A DNA stretch of 64,000 nt from Maribacter polysaccharolyticus (GCF_028882255.1 NZ_JARBUY010000001.1:1-64000), one strand, 5' to 3'. Counted from the stretch's first letter, positions 18,306 through 25,766 are shown. Numbers and translations are program-made. The notes: generated by a model not told the origin, from the sequence alone.

Positions 18306-19163
18306 TTAGTATGAGATTCCTTTATCTATGGCCTTTTTAATAATAAACTTTGTAATCTTCAAGGCTAAATTGGGAGTCAAGTCAACGAGTTTATCAGCTA
18401 TTTTAATGGTGACATTATTGTTCTTTAAAACCTTTGCCCCTTCAATACCTGCCATTTGTTTTCCGATATTACCAATGGACATGTTACGGTGTACTTCACT
18501 ACCTTTCAGGTTATGACCATCAAACTCAAACCGAAAGCCCTGCAATTTCTTTTGGTTGTTTATGGTTGGGATGACTTTTACACCATTAACTTGCATATCT
18601 TTTATATAAGCATCAAAGGATTTGGGCTTAAACTGTTTCATAGTCAGGTCATGCCGGCGCTTGATTTCCGTGCGTATTTCATTAAGGTTGAATTCCTTTT
18701 CAAACTGGATTTGCTTCACCGTGGTCAATCCCAAATGCTCTGCTGTTTTTTCAGCAGCCAACTGGCTACGCTTGCCAATAAAACTGTCATTATAGGCTAT
18801 CCCTTTAAAATCAATACGGTTGACATATAAATGGATGTGCTTGTGGTCTTTGTCCTGATGAACAAAGGCAATGGCCTGTCGTTCTCCCAGTTTCATTTCA
18901 TGCATAAAACGTTTTGTAATAGCTTGCAGTTCATTTTTATCCAATCGCTTGCCGTCTTCAATCGTTGGACTAATCACAAAGGACAAGGTATTCTTGGTGC
19001 AGTGGTAATTCTGATCCTGGAGCATTTTGAACTCTTTGGTAATCTCTGCAGGAGAATCGCCGTGCAGAAATTCCTTGAGTACGATCTCAGCATCCTTTTC
19101 CTGGTTCCATCCGTAGGACATGGAAGCCCTGGTATGTGATATGCTTTTGCCTTTTCCTATCAT
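18306..19163 (-). CDS. Relaxase (MobB-type mobilization nuclease)
   Basis: The protein has 285 residues. It carries the relaxase histidine motif VHQDKDHKHIHLYVNRI, with His102, His107, His109 and His111 as candidate metal ligands, and a conserved N-terminus (MIGKGKSISHTRASMSYG). Relaxases nick one strand at the transfer origin and stay bound to the 5' end during transfer. It overlaps the MobC-like gene by one base, forming the relaxosome pair. The oriT should lie in or near these genes, but I cannot fix it by eye. It is short, as in other Bacteroidota mobilizable elements. Confidence 0.87.
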   Translation of the reverse strand: MIGKGKSISHTRASMSYGWNQEKDAEIVLKEFLHGDSPAEITKEFKMLQDQNYHCTKNTLSFVISPTIEDGKRLDKNELQAITKRFMHEMKLGERQAIAFVHQDKDHKHIHLYVNRIDFKGIAYNDSFIGKRSQLAAEKTAEHLGLTTVKQIQFEKEFNLNEIRTEIKRRHDLTMKQFKPKSFDAYIKDMQVNGVKVIPTINNQKKLQGFRFEFDGHNLKGSEVHRNMSIGNIGKQMAGIEGAKVLKNNNVTIKIADKLVDLTPNLALKITKFIIKKAIDKGISY

Positions 19164-19675
19164 TATTGAAATTTTTTAAGATGTGTTTTGATTTCATTCG
19201 CCAAGGCATAAACTTCTTGGGTTAGTTTGGGATTTCGTTTTTTGTACATGTTCCCAATGGACTTAAAATTGTTATGGTACTTGATCAGCATTTTATAAAT
19301 CTGTATATGTTCATCGGAAAAACGTTCCGTGATTTCCTGTTCAAATAAGCTTCTCCTGATATATTCACTCAAACTTAATCCGCTCTGTTTGGCTTTGATG
19401 TTCAAAAGCTTCTTTTCATAGATAGTACACCGAAACTTAACGAGGTCACTTTTCCCCTTAAATTCTCTTTTTTTTTCTTTGCGACCTTCGGGAGCAAACG
19501 AGAATGTGTCCACAGACACACATCTCGAATTCCTCCCCACGATGATTTCGTTTTCCGTTCCATTCCGTTCCATATCCAATTCTATACTATCAGATTGGCT
19601 CAGTACTTTGGTAGGAATCTTTACAGTCCGTTCCCTATCATCATTTGATTTGAAATTAAAATCATCCGCTTTCAT
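19163..19675 (-). CDS. MobC-like relaxosome accessory protein
   Basis: The protein has 170 residues. After a polar, probably disordered N-terminus of about 70 residues comes a ribbon-helix-helix-like segment (KFRCTIYEKKLLNIKAKQ, LSLSEYIRRSLFEQ) typical of MobC/MobA accessory proteins that bind oriT and help the relaxase. Its start overlaps the end of the primase gene by 14 bp, and its end touches the relaxase start, so all three are likely one transcript. Confidence 0.8.
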   Translation of the reverse strand: MKADDFNFKSNDDRERTVKIPTKVLSQSDSIELDMERNGTENEIIVGRNSRCVSVDTFSFAPEGRKEKKREFKGKSDLVKFRCTIYEKKLLNIKAKQSGLSLSEYIRRSLFEQEITERFSDEHIQIYKMLIKYHNNFKSIGNMYKKRNPKLTQEVYALANEIKTHLKKFQ

Positions 19676-20513
19676 GGCACAACAAATCGTTTAAATCATT
19701 TTGGTTTTTATAGATATGGCTTTGATCCATGATATGCTTATGATGATCCATTAGATACTTGGCAGACTGTCTTCCAGCATTATCATTGTCCAGATAAATA
19801 AGGACAGATTCATAGGTCTTTAAATATGGTTCAATGGCTTTTATAAAGGCTATAGAATTCAAAACAATGATATCTGAAGCTTTTATTTGGATTTCATCTA
19901 AAGTGGCCAGTGATAACAAATCAAACATCCCCTCCAGAATGATGAGTTGTTTGTTATTGTTTTGGAGGTAGGTATAGGATTTTGGGCTGCTACTGTTCTT
20001 AAATAGTTTGTTCCTCAGTTCCCAACCACCTTGATAGTTCTGTAAGCCAATGGCAAAAAATCGGTTTTCCTTATGCTGGTACCAAACCTCTTTGCAGAAG
20101 GTCTTGGCAGTGTTTATCGGAATACCCCTTGAACCCAGATATTGAATGAGGGCAGGGTGCGTGATGTCCTGAACCTTAACAATGCCAAGTCCTGTGTCGT
20201 TGTCTTTAAAAATCCGTTGCTCTCTAAATGTATTTTTTGCGCCCCCATCGTTTAAAAATGCCAAGGCTTCACCTATAGAACATTTTAGAATCCGACATAC
20301 AAGGTCTATCACATTACCGCCCACACCTTCACCATGGTCGTACCATCGGTTCTTGGTTTTAGAGACTTTAAAAGAGGCTTGGGTTTCTGACCTGAAAGGA
20401 CTCAGAAACCAAGCTTCTTTTTCCGCTGTCTTTTTGGGGAAGTGCCCTAATTTTTCCAGTGTTTTTTCCACTGAAAAATTACGGGCTGTTTCACAATTTA
20501 TTTTTTCTTTCAT
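19662..20513 (-). CDS. Toprim primase with a zinc-less CHC2-like N-terminus
   Basis: The protein has 283 residues. The N-terminal third resembles the DnaG zinc-binding domain (SPFRSETQASFKV, then WYDHGEGVGGNVIDLV), but the cysteines and histidine that hold zinc are replaced (SPFR for CPFH, and no CxxC). The C-terminal toprim domain has Glu194 (LEGMFDLL) and the DNDNAG motif (242-247). It would make primers or assist replication of the excised element together with the helicase. The repeat-rich region just upstream (20593-20742) may be the origin it acts on. Confidence 0.84.
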   Translation of the reverse strand: MKEKINCETARNFSVEKTLEKLGHFPKKTAEKEAWFLSPFRSETQASFKVSKTKNRWYDHGEGVGGNVIDLVCRILKCSIGEALAFLNDGGAKNTFREQRIFKDNDTGLGIVKVQDITHPALIQYLGSRGIPINTAKTFCKEVWYQHKENRFFAIGLQNYQGGWELRNKLFKNSSSPKSYTYLQNNNKQLIILEGMFDLLSLATLDEIQIKASDIIVLNSIAFIKAIEPYLKTYESVLIYLDNDNAGRQSAKYLMDHHKHIMDQSHIYKNQNDLNDLLCHESG

Positions 20514-20592
20514 AAGCCAATGTGTTTTTAGGTGTATTTTTGTTTTTTTGATGATTTCCTCTGTTAAGCCTTATAAACATTACGTTTGTTCA

Positions 20593-20742
20593 GTCATCAA
20601 TGTGTCATCATTTCATCATTCTCGGTTTTTTATGGCATTATCCTGTCATCATTATATTTTTTGATGACAAAATGATGAATACATGATGACGGCTTAAGCC
20701 CAACAAATACTGCGATTTCGTCATCCTGTCATCAAATCATCA
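20593..20742. repeat. Cluster of TGTCATCA repeats on both strands, candidate replication origin
   Basis: About ten copies of TCATCA, several as TGTCATCA, lie in 150 bp. Plus-strand copies are at 20593-20599, 20603-20610, 20613-20618, 20644-20651, 20720-20725 (partial), 20727-20734 and 20737-20742. Minus-strand copies are at 20662-20669, 20673-20678 and 20684-20690. TGTCATCA (20644-20651) and TGATGACA (20662-20669) form a perfect inverted pair. The cluster sits between the primase and helicase genes and slightly enters the helicase 3' end. Iteron-like arrays between replication genes usually mark an origin. Confidence 0.6.
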
Positions 20743-21926
20743 AAATTTTGGGTCAAAAACGATTTGTCAACCGTAAAGTAGCGTCCTTTGGCATCGATTA
20801 GGTTGATATCGCCATCTGTCCAAATCACAAATTTCTGGTAGCTATTGGAGTTGTCCTTGTTGCTTAACCTCCAATCATTTTTGAGCAACCTTCGTAGTTG
20901 GGTCAGATCCGTTTTTACCCGAGTCCTGTTCAGTGCCAATAATGCATCCATGGGACAAAGGTCAACAGCTTCCAAATCAAATTTCTCAATGACCCCCATC
21001 AGGATACTGGCCAGTTCTTTCTCTACCCGGTTGCGATTGTTTTGCACCAACTTTACCAGGGCATTTGTTTTGATCTGGTGTGCGGTGAACCACATACGGG
21101 TCAAATGCTTTGAATGTAATTTTCGGTTTGCTAAGTAGTATAGGAAAGCTGGAATCTCTTCAACTAATTTCTCTAAATAATTTGTTTGTTCTACCTCTAA
21201 GGTTGGCACTTTAATCACCCAAAACCGTGTTTCATTGGCATCAATTTTTATAAAGCTTTCCTCATTATTGCTGCACAGGATAAACTTGCCAAAAAACTCA
21301 ACCTCGCGCTTGTCCTTGCCCTTGGCTTCCAGTTTATTGATATTGGTGGTGCTCAGGTATTTGATGCGTTCGGTCAGCTCTTCCTTATTGAAAAGGACTT
21401 CATCGATACATATCAGGAGTTTGTTTGCCCAATCGGCATTGAACTGGCTGCTGAAACTATCATTGGTCAGGTAGGTCAGGTTGTTCTCAAAGATTTCCTT
21501 GAGCCATTTTAAAAAGGTACTTTTCCCTGTGGAGCGTTCCTTGGACACCAAACATAATATTGGTAGCACTTGGATGGGTTTTAGATACAATAATTGCAGA
21601 TAATCCAATCCAAGTTCGTAGTGTTTACCAAAGATGTGCTTTACAAATTTTAGGGATAAGGTAACGTCTCCCTCTTTGGGCACTTTGCCCAAAGGGGAGT
21701 AGATATTGTAAAAACCCAAATATTCCTTTTTAAAATTCAAATGGCTTGGAATACAGGTAAAGCCATCATATTTTGGGATTTTACTCAAATGGTCTTTGCC
21801 ATGATCTTGTTTGATGGTTTCCATATTCCAGTGTACCAGGATCTCGTTGAAGTGACCAGCTATGGTTGGGGCTTTGACAAGTTTGTAATAGGAGGTTCCT
21901 ACACGTATATAAGGTATCTGTTTCAT
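20721..21926 (-). CDS. Primase-helicase (SF3-type, VapE/DUF5906-like)
   Basis: From the ATG at 21926 the protein has 401 residues, starting MKQIPYIRVGTSYYK, the start I expect for this family; an ATG ten codons upstream (21956) is possible. The ATPase has a Walker A of the form SKERSTGKST (128-137), an acidic Walker B in LLICIDEV, and the conserved FILCSNNEESFIKID. Such helicases are replication proteins of phages, satellites and mobilizable elements. It would open the element's origin and drive replication of the excised circle. Confidence 0.83.
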   Translation of the reverse strand: MKQIPYIRVGTSYYKLVKAPTIAGHFNEILVHWNMETIKQDHGKDHLSKIPKYDGFTCIPSHLNFKKEYLGFYNIYSPLGKVPKEGDVTLSLKFVKHIFGKHYELGLDYLQLLYLKPIQVLPILCLVSKERSTGKSTFLKWLKEIFENNLTYLTNDSFSSQFNADWANKLLICIDEVLFNKEELTERIKYLSTTNINKLEAKGKDKREVEFFGKFILCSNNEESFIKIDANETRFWVIKVPTLEVEQTNYLEKLVEEIPAFLYYLANRKLHSKHLTRMWFTAHQIKTNALVKLVQNNRNRVEKELASILMGVIEKFDLEAVDLCPMDALLALNRTRVKTDLTQLRRLLKNDWRLSNKDNSNSYQKFVIWTDGDINLIDAKGRYFTVDKSFLTQNFDDLMTG

Positions 21927-21993
21927 AAGAATTGTTTTTATGCCATAAGATGTCATGGCAAATTGCTAACTGTTTGATTTTCCTTAAAAAAGT

Positions 21994-22281
21994 TTAGGCA
22001 TTCTTATTCGCCAGATTACCTGCTTGGGTGTTGTCCTTTATTTTTAGTTGGGGTTCTCGCTTATGTTGTAGTAGCCAATCCACAAGTTTCTTTTTATCGA
22101 AAAAGACCATTTTTCCGTTGGGTTTGGAGTGGGGAATTTTTCCGGAAGCTGTTAGCTTGTAAAGATAACTTCTGGATATACCCGTGTAATCACTGGCTTC
22201 ATCAAAGGTCAATACTTCTTTGCTTCCTATAAGTAGTTTCTCTAAACGATCCAATCGTTCCAGTATTAAAATAGTGTCCAT
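21994..22281 (-). CDS. HTH_17 (excisionase-like) DNA-binding protein
   Basis: The protein has 95 residues with a MerR-like winged helix: LTFDEASDYTGISRSYLYKL, then SGKIPHSKPNGKMVFFDKKKLVDWL. Proteins of this build next to an integrase serve as recombination directionality factors or as activators of replication and mobilization genes. It lies 67 bp upstream of the helicase gene and may head that transcript. The 18-bp palindrome at 22309-22326 is about 30 bp before its start. Confidence 0.82.
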   Translation of the reverse strand: MDTILILERLDRLEKLLIGSKEVLTFDEASDYTGISRSYLYKLTASGKIPHSKPNGKMVFFDKKKLVDWLLQHKREPQLKIKDNTQAGNLANKNA

Positions 22282-22628
22282 TTTTATTGTTTTTAGGTTA
22301 ATAAAATGAACAAAAGCGCTTTTGTTATCCCTTATGGGAGTGTGGTAATAAAGGTATAAAACAGGGCTGTTGAAAGAAGAAAAAAAATTAATTAGTTATT
22401 CACAAATAACTGATATACAATATATTAAATTAAAATAAATCAATTTTTATGACCATAAAATAAAAACATTTTAATTGATAAAGCTTGGCATCATTTAGCA
22501 TGAAACTAAATGACCAAAAAAACGCAGTTTCTGGGAAGATTATGGGTTATTAACAATAGAAAACAAAGGTTTTGATCGATTCGGGATTTAAAAGGGCTGA
22601 ATATTATATCGATGCGACTTTAATTAAC
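22282..22628. other. AT-rich intergenic region between the HTH and integrase genes
   Basis: This region holds no ORF I can support. It carries the promoter side of the HTH_17 gene, including the perfect palindrome at 22309-22326, and the 3' flank of the integrase gene. The middle (about 22380-22500) is extremely AT-rich. Part of it could be oriT or an excisionase binding site, but I see no decisive motif. Confidence 0.45.
22309..22326. promoter_or_regulatory. Perfect 18-bp palindrome upstream of the HTH_17 gene
   Basis: AACAAAAGC at 22309-22317 is followed directly by its exact complement GCTTTTGTT (22318-22326), with no loop. A gapless palindrome of this length, 28 bp before an ATG, is a likely operator for a dimeric regulator, perhaps the HTH_17 protein itself or the element's XRE protein. 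Confidence 0.55.
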
Positions 22629-23879
22629 TTATTGATTTATGGATTTTTTTGCACTGTTTTGTTCAATAGCATCCATTTTCAATCTCAGAGCATTCATATC
22701 TTCACTTACTTTTTTATCAATGATTTTAGCATAGTGTTGTGTTGTCCTCAAAGATTTATGCCCAAGCATTTTGCTAACTGATTCAATAGGAACTCCATTG
22801 GTAAGAGTTACAGTAGTAGCAAAGGTGTGACGTGCTAAATGAAATGTTAGATTTTTATTTATTTCACATAAATCTGCAATTTCTTTGAGATAAGCATTCA
22901 TTTTTTGGTTGCTTAAAACAGGAAGCAAAAGTTCAGTGTCCAAAGATTCCTGATGTGCTTTGTATTTATCAATAATTGCCTGGGGAATTGAAAGAATAGG
23001 AATATTGCTTCTCGTATCTGTTTTTGTTCTTTTGGTTTTAATCCAATTTTGGCCATCAATACCAATAACAATATCATTTTTGATAAGTTTTTTTACATCA
23101 GCATAGGCCAATCCAGTAAAGCAACTAAATATAAAGATGTCCTTAACTTGGTTCAATCGGTCAGTTGAAAAATCTTTTTCAACTATCTTTTGAATTTCGT
23201 CACTTGTTAGAAATTCCCTGTCCACAATTTTAAGTTTGGCTTTCCAATGGATAAAAGGGTCTTTGCTAATCCAGTCATTGGCATAGGCAATGCGAATGAT
23301 TTTTTTAAAATTAGTGATGTATTTAATTGCTGAATTGTGAGCACAGCTTCTTGTTGTTTTTAGATAATATTCAAATCCAGTAATAAACTTAAGATCTACT
23401 TCTCTAACAGGAATATCTTTGACCTGATACTCTTTTAGAATATAATCAGTAACATGCTTCATTGCCGTTTTATAGCGTTCCGCTGTTCCAGCTGAAAAAT
23501 CTTTGCCCACTAATTCATTAACTTTATCATTGTGTTCTTGAAAAATAGCCAAAAGCATCTTTTGATTACTATTTTTTCCTAAATAGACGTTTTTGATTTT
23601 TTCTGCAGTAATCAAAATGTTATTTTCAGATAGCTGTTCTTGAATTTTATTAATCTTGAGTTCTATTGAGAGAAGATATTTATTCAATTCACGAACATCG
23701 GGAGTGGTGCCTCGTATTTTGCCTGCATCAGAATTCCATCGCGTTAGTTGCACTTTACGCCTTATGCTAAACTCACTTCGCTTACCATTTACAGTAATAC
23801 GTGCATATATGGGCGCATAACCGTTTTTGTCAATATCGTTTCCTCGAGGGTAGAATAGGATGGAGAATGTAGTTTGCAT
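22629..23879 (-). CDS. int: Tyrosine integrase of the element (Bacteroidota type)
   Basis: From the ATG at 23879 the protein has 416 residues and begins MQTTFSILFYPRGN, the standard start of this family; the upstream TTG at 23912 is rejected. Order: arm-binding N-domain (about 1-100), SAM-like core-binding domain (about 105-205) and catalytic domain (about 220-390). Catalytic residues seen are His347 and Arg350 (HLARHTFAT), His374 (LGHKS) and nucleophile Tyr383. The first catalytic Arg is absent: the motif is TGLAYADV with Ala258, as in other Bacteroidota integrases that deviate here. It sits at the tRNA end of the element, and a TACGCACC motif overlaps its start. Confidence 0.92.
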   Translation of the reverse strand: MQTTFSILFYPRGNDIDKNGYAPIYARITVNGKRSEFSIRRKVQLTRWNSDAGKIRGTTPDVRELNKYLLSIELKINKIQEQLSENNILITAEKIKNVYLGKNSNQKMLLAIFQEHNDKVNELVGKDFSAGTAERYKTAMKHVTDYILKEYQVKDIPVREVDLKFITGFEYYLKTTRSCAHNSAIKYITNFKKIIRIAYANDWISKDPFIHWKAKLKIVDREFLTSDEIQKIVEKDFSTDRLNQVKDIFIFSCFTGLAYADVKKLIKNDIVIGIDGQNWIKTKRTKTDTRSNIPILSIPQAIIDKYKAHQESLDTELLLPVLSNQKMNAYLKEIADLCEINKNLTFHLARHTFATTVTLTNGVPIESVSKMLGHKSLRTTQHYAKIIDKKVSEDMNALRLKMDAIEQNSAKKSINQ

Positions 23880-24017
23880 CGGTGCGTATTTTTTATCTCC
23901 ACTAAAATACAAAAAAAATATAAATTATAAAAATCAAGATATGCTTGTAAAACACTGTATTACTGTATTTTACAATCAATTCGGTGCGTAAATTTTATTT
24001 TAAAAAATACGCACCGA
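23879..24017. repeat. Three copies of the TACGCACCGA motif at the integrase end, candidate arm sites and promoter region
   Basis: TCGGTGCGTA occurs at 23879-23888 (touching the integrase ATG) and 23981-23990. Its complement TACGCACCGA is at 24008-24017, forming a perfect 10-bp inverted repeat with the second copy (17-base spacer). The first ten-mer recurs at 6393-6402 at the far end of the element. Between them lie a tandem repeat ACTGTATT (23954-23961 and 23962-23969) and a GTAAAA/TTTTAC pair. Binding here could both assemble the recombination complex and repress the integrase promoter. Confidence 0.62.
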
Positions 24018-24072
24018 ATCCCGCACTTTTTATTTGATATTTTTTGGTTTTATTTGATATTGAATAAAATTA

Positions 24073-24105
24073 AAAACCCTGTAAACATTTAATTTACAGG
24101 GTTTT
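24073..24105. terminator. Strong bidirectional terminator between integrase and tRNA-Ser
   Basis: AAAACCCTGTAAA (24073-24085) pairs perfectly with TTTACAGGGTTTT (24093-24105) around a 7-base loop. A/T runs on both sides let it work in either direction. It lies inside the element, just past the 3' end of the tRNA, and replaces the native tRNA terminator now found at 6287-6312. Two direct copies of TTTTATTTGATATT (24028-24041 and 24048-24061) precede it. Confidence 0.8.
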
Positions 24106-24127
24106 AGTGGAATTTAGCGCATTCCCA

Positions 24128-24140
24128 GCGGAGAAAGAGG
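24128..24140. repeat. Right att core, overlapping the 3' end of tRNA-Ser
   Basis: GCGGAGAAAGAGG repeats the left core at 6319-6331. It covers the 3' acceptor strand and discriminator base of tRNA-Ser plus one base beyond, so the tRNA stays intact after insertion. The distance between the cores is 17,809 bp. Confidence 0.82.
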
Positions 24141-24213
24141 GATTCGAACCCCCGGAGGTGTGACCCTCAACAGTTTTCAAGACTGCCGCATTCGACCACT
24201 CTGCCATTTCTCC
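24129..24213 (-). tRNA. tRNA-Ser (anticodon UGA)
   Basis: On the minus strand the gene starts GGAGAAATGGCAGAGTGG and ends with the pairing strand TTTCTCC plus discriminator G. The anticodon loop CTTGAAA gives UGA, the long variable arm (about GAGGGTCACACCTC) is typical of serine tRNAs, and GGTTCGAATCC is the T arm. It is 85 bases long; CCA is not encoded. Its 3' end is the integration site of the element. Confidence 0.95.
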
Positions 24214-24248
24214 TGAGTGCCTCATCAGGTATTCCCTGAATGCGGCTG

Positions 24249-24276
24249 CAAATATAACAACCTTTTTCAATTCCAA
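24249..24276 (-). promoter_or_regulatory. Promoter of tRNA-Ser
   Basis: On the minus strand TTG (24274-24276) and TATATTTG (24249-24256) are separated by 17 bases, an exact match to the Bacteroidota TTG / TAnnTTTG promoter. The -7 box lies about 35 bases before the tRNA 5' end. Confidence 0.75.
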
Positions 24277-24344
24277 AAAGGGAAAGTGGATTATTATTTT
24301 CATTACAGCCAGATTTATTCTTTTCAAGGGGTTATTTTTGCGCT

Positions 24345-25103
24345 ATGGAAGAATGGTACCATTATGTACTTATTATCCCCATTGGATTTATAGTCGGGTT
24401 CATCAATACCATCGCTGGGGGCGGATCACTGCTCACCTTACCGGTGTTGATCTTCTTGGGTCTTCCTCCCAATGTGGCCAACGGAACGAACAGGGTGGCC
24501 ATTGTCATACAAACCGCAATGGCAACGGCAGGTTTTAAGAGTAAAAAGGTATCTACCTTTCCATTTAATCTTTATTTGGGGACTTCAGCCTTGATGGGGT
24601 CGATCATCGGGGCTTATTTAGCGGTTGATATAAAAGGCGAAACCTTCAATAAAATATTGGCCATAATAATGATCGTCGTGGTATTGATCATTATCTTTAA
24701 GCCGAAAATCCGTTCCGAGGAATTTTTGGAACGCACCAAAGGCAAGTATTTGTGGCTGAATATCGTCGCATTTTTCTTTTTTGGTATCTATGGTGGGTTT
24801 ATCAATGCCGGAATTGGGTTTATTATTATCCTCTTCCTACACTATGTGAGTCAAATGACCTTGGTACGGGCCAACGCGACAAAAGTGGTCGTGGTACTCC
24901 TATATACCGTTTCCGCCTTGATCGTATTCGTACTCAACGATAAGGTAAATTGGGGGGTTGGATTGGTTTTGGCTTTTGGAAATGGTTCAGGAGCCTGGCT
25001 GGCAAGTAGGGTGTCGGTAAAGAAAGGGGATGGGTTTATAAAAAAATTCATCGTTGTCATGGTCATCCTTATGGCCATTAAATTATGGTTTTTTGATATC
25101 TGA
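24345..25103 (+). CDS. TSUP (TauE/SafE) family membrane permease
   Basis: The protein has 252 residues, with about eight hydrophobic segments in two repeats. Each half starts with the family motif: GFINTIAGGGSLLTLPVL near residue 18 and GGFINAGIGF near 150. The family moves sulfur-containing or organic anions (sulfite, thiosulfate, sulfoacetate) across the inner membrane; the substrate here is not known. A TATTTTTG element at 24333-24340 lies directly before the ATG. A nitroreductase gene follows after 24 bp. Confidence 0.85.
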   Translation: MEEWYHYVLIIPIGFIVGFINTIAGGGSLLTLPVLIFLGLPPNVANGTNRVAIVIQTAMATAGFKSKKVSTFPFNLYLGTSALMGSIIGAYLAVDIKGETFNKILAIIMIVVVLIIIFKPKIRSEEFLERTKGKYLWLNIVAFFFFGIYGGFINAGIGFIIILFLHYVSQMTLVRANATKVVVVLLYTVSALIVFVLNDKVNWGVGLVLAFGNGSGAWLASRVSVKKGDGFIKKFIVVMVILMAIKLWFFDI

Positions 25104-25127
25104 TAATAGAAAATAGATTTATTTAAA

Positions 25128-25766
25128 GTGGGAAAAAACATAGCACATTTGCAATGGCGATATGCCGTTAAGAAATTTGATTCAAAGCGAATATTGTCCA
25201 AGGATACTATTGAAGGGTTAAAACAGGCCTTTAACCTTACGGCGACTTCTTACGGTTTACAGCCCATTAAATTGGTAGTACTGCAAAATAAGGAGCTGCA
25301 GAATAAATTGGTCGGGTTCTCGTATGGGCAACAACAGGTAGGGGATGCCTCCCATGTATTGATCATTTGTATCGAGAACCATATCGACACTGACTTTATC
25401 ATTGGATACTTTGAAAGGGTCAGAAGGATCAGGGGTACCCAAAATGAAATTTTAAAGCCTTTTCAAGATTCCTTGGTCAAAAGTTTTTCCAAAAAAGAAA
25501 CCGATGAAGTAAGGACATGGGCAACCTACCAGGCGTACTTGGCTTTAGGTAACCTATTGTCCTATTGTGCTCTGGAGCAAATAGACTCCTGTCCCATGGA
25601 AGGTTTCCTGCCACAGGAATATGATACCCTCTTGAGGTTGAATGAAAAGGGACTTTCCTCGGTTTTGGTTTTGCCTGTAGGCTATAGATCCAAAGACGAT
25701 CCGTTTTCAAAAATGGGTAAGGTAAGAAAGGATATTGATGAAAGTGTTATTGAAATCATTGAATAA
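25128..25766 (+). CDS. Nitroreductase-family NAD(P)H:FMN oxidoreductase
   Basis: The protein has 212 residues and starts at GTG. It has the nitroreductase fold pattern: N-terminal WRYAVKKFDSKRILS, a TSYGLQPIKLVVL strand, and C-terminal LPVGYRSKDDPFSKMGKVRK. These FMN flavoenzymes reduce nitro groups, quinones or enones with NAD(P)H. It lies between the TSUP permease and the PLP-enzyme gene on the same strand (24- and 19-bp gaps), so the three are probably co-transcribed. Confidence 0.85.
   Translation: MGKNIAHLQWRYAVKKFDSKRILSKDTIEGLKQAFNLTATSYGLQPIKLVVLQNKELQNKLVGFSYGQQQVGDASHVLIICIENHIDTDFIIGYFERVRRIRGTQNEILKPFQDSLVKSFSKKETDEVRTWATYQAYLALGNLLSYCALEQIDSCPMEGFLPQEYDTLLRLNEKGLSSVLVLPVGYRSKDDPFSKMGKVRKDIDESVIEIIE

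Larger units (their letters stand above)
6319..24140. mobile_element. Integrative mobilizable element in tRNA-Ser, about 17.8 kb
   Basis: The element is bounded by a 13-bp direct repeat, one copy being the end of tRNA-Ser(UGA). Reading from the tRNA inward it contains integrase, an excisionase-like HTH protein, SF3-type helicase, toprim primase, MobC-like protein, relaxase, a small membrane protein, a HEPN operon, an XRE regulator, a type I restriction-modification operon with a metallopeptidase, and an AlbA_2 ATPase. It is visibly more AT-rich than its flanks. I find no VirB/Tra-type transfer genes, so it should be mobilizable rather than self-transmissible. The restriction genes suggest it protects its host. 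Confidence 0.85.

Noticed and set aside
18306-19675. Self-transmissible conjugative element
   Set aside because: Only mobilization genes are present. I find no coupling protein, VirB4-type ATPase or mating-channel genes within the att sites, so the element is called mobilizable only.
23880-23912. Longer integrase starting at TTG 23912
   Set aside because: The ATG at 23879 gives the normal family N-terminus; the extra 11 residues would be translated from the motif region.
24094-24327. Minus-strand ORF of 77 codons across tRNA-Ser
   Set aside because: It reads through the tRNA and terminator and is a by-product of the RNA gene.
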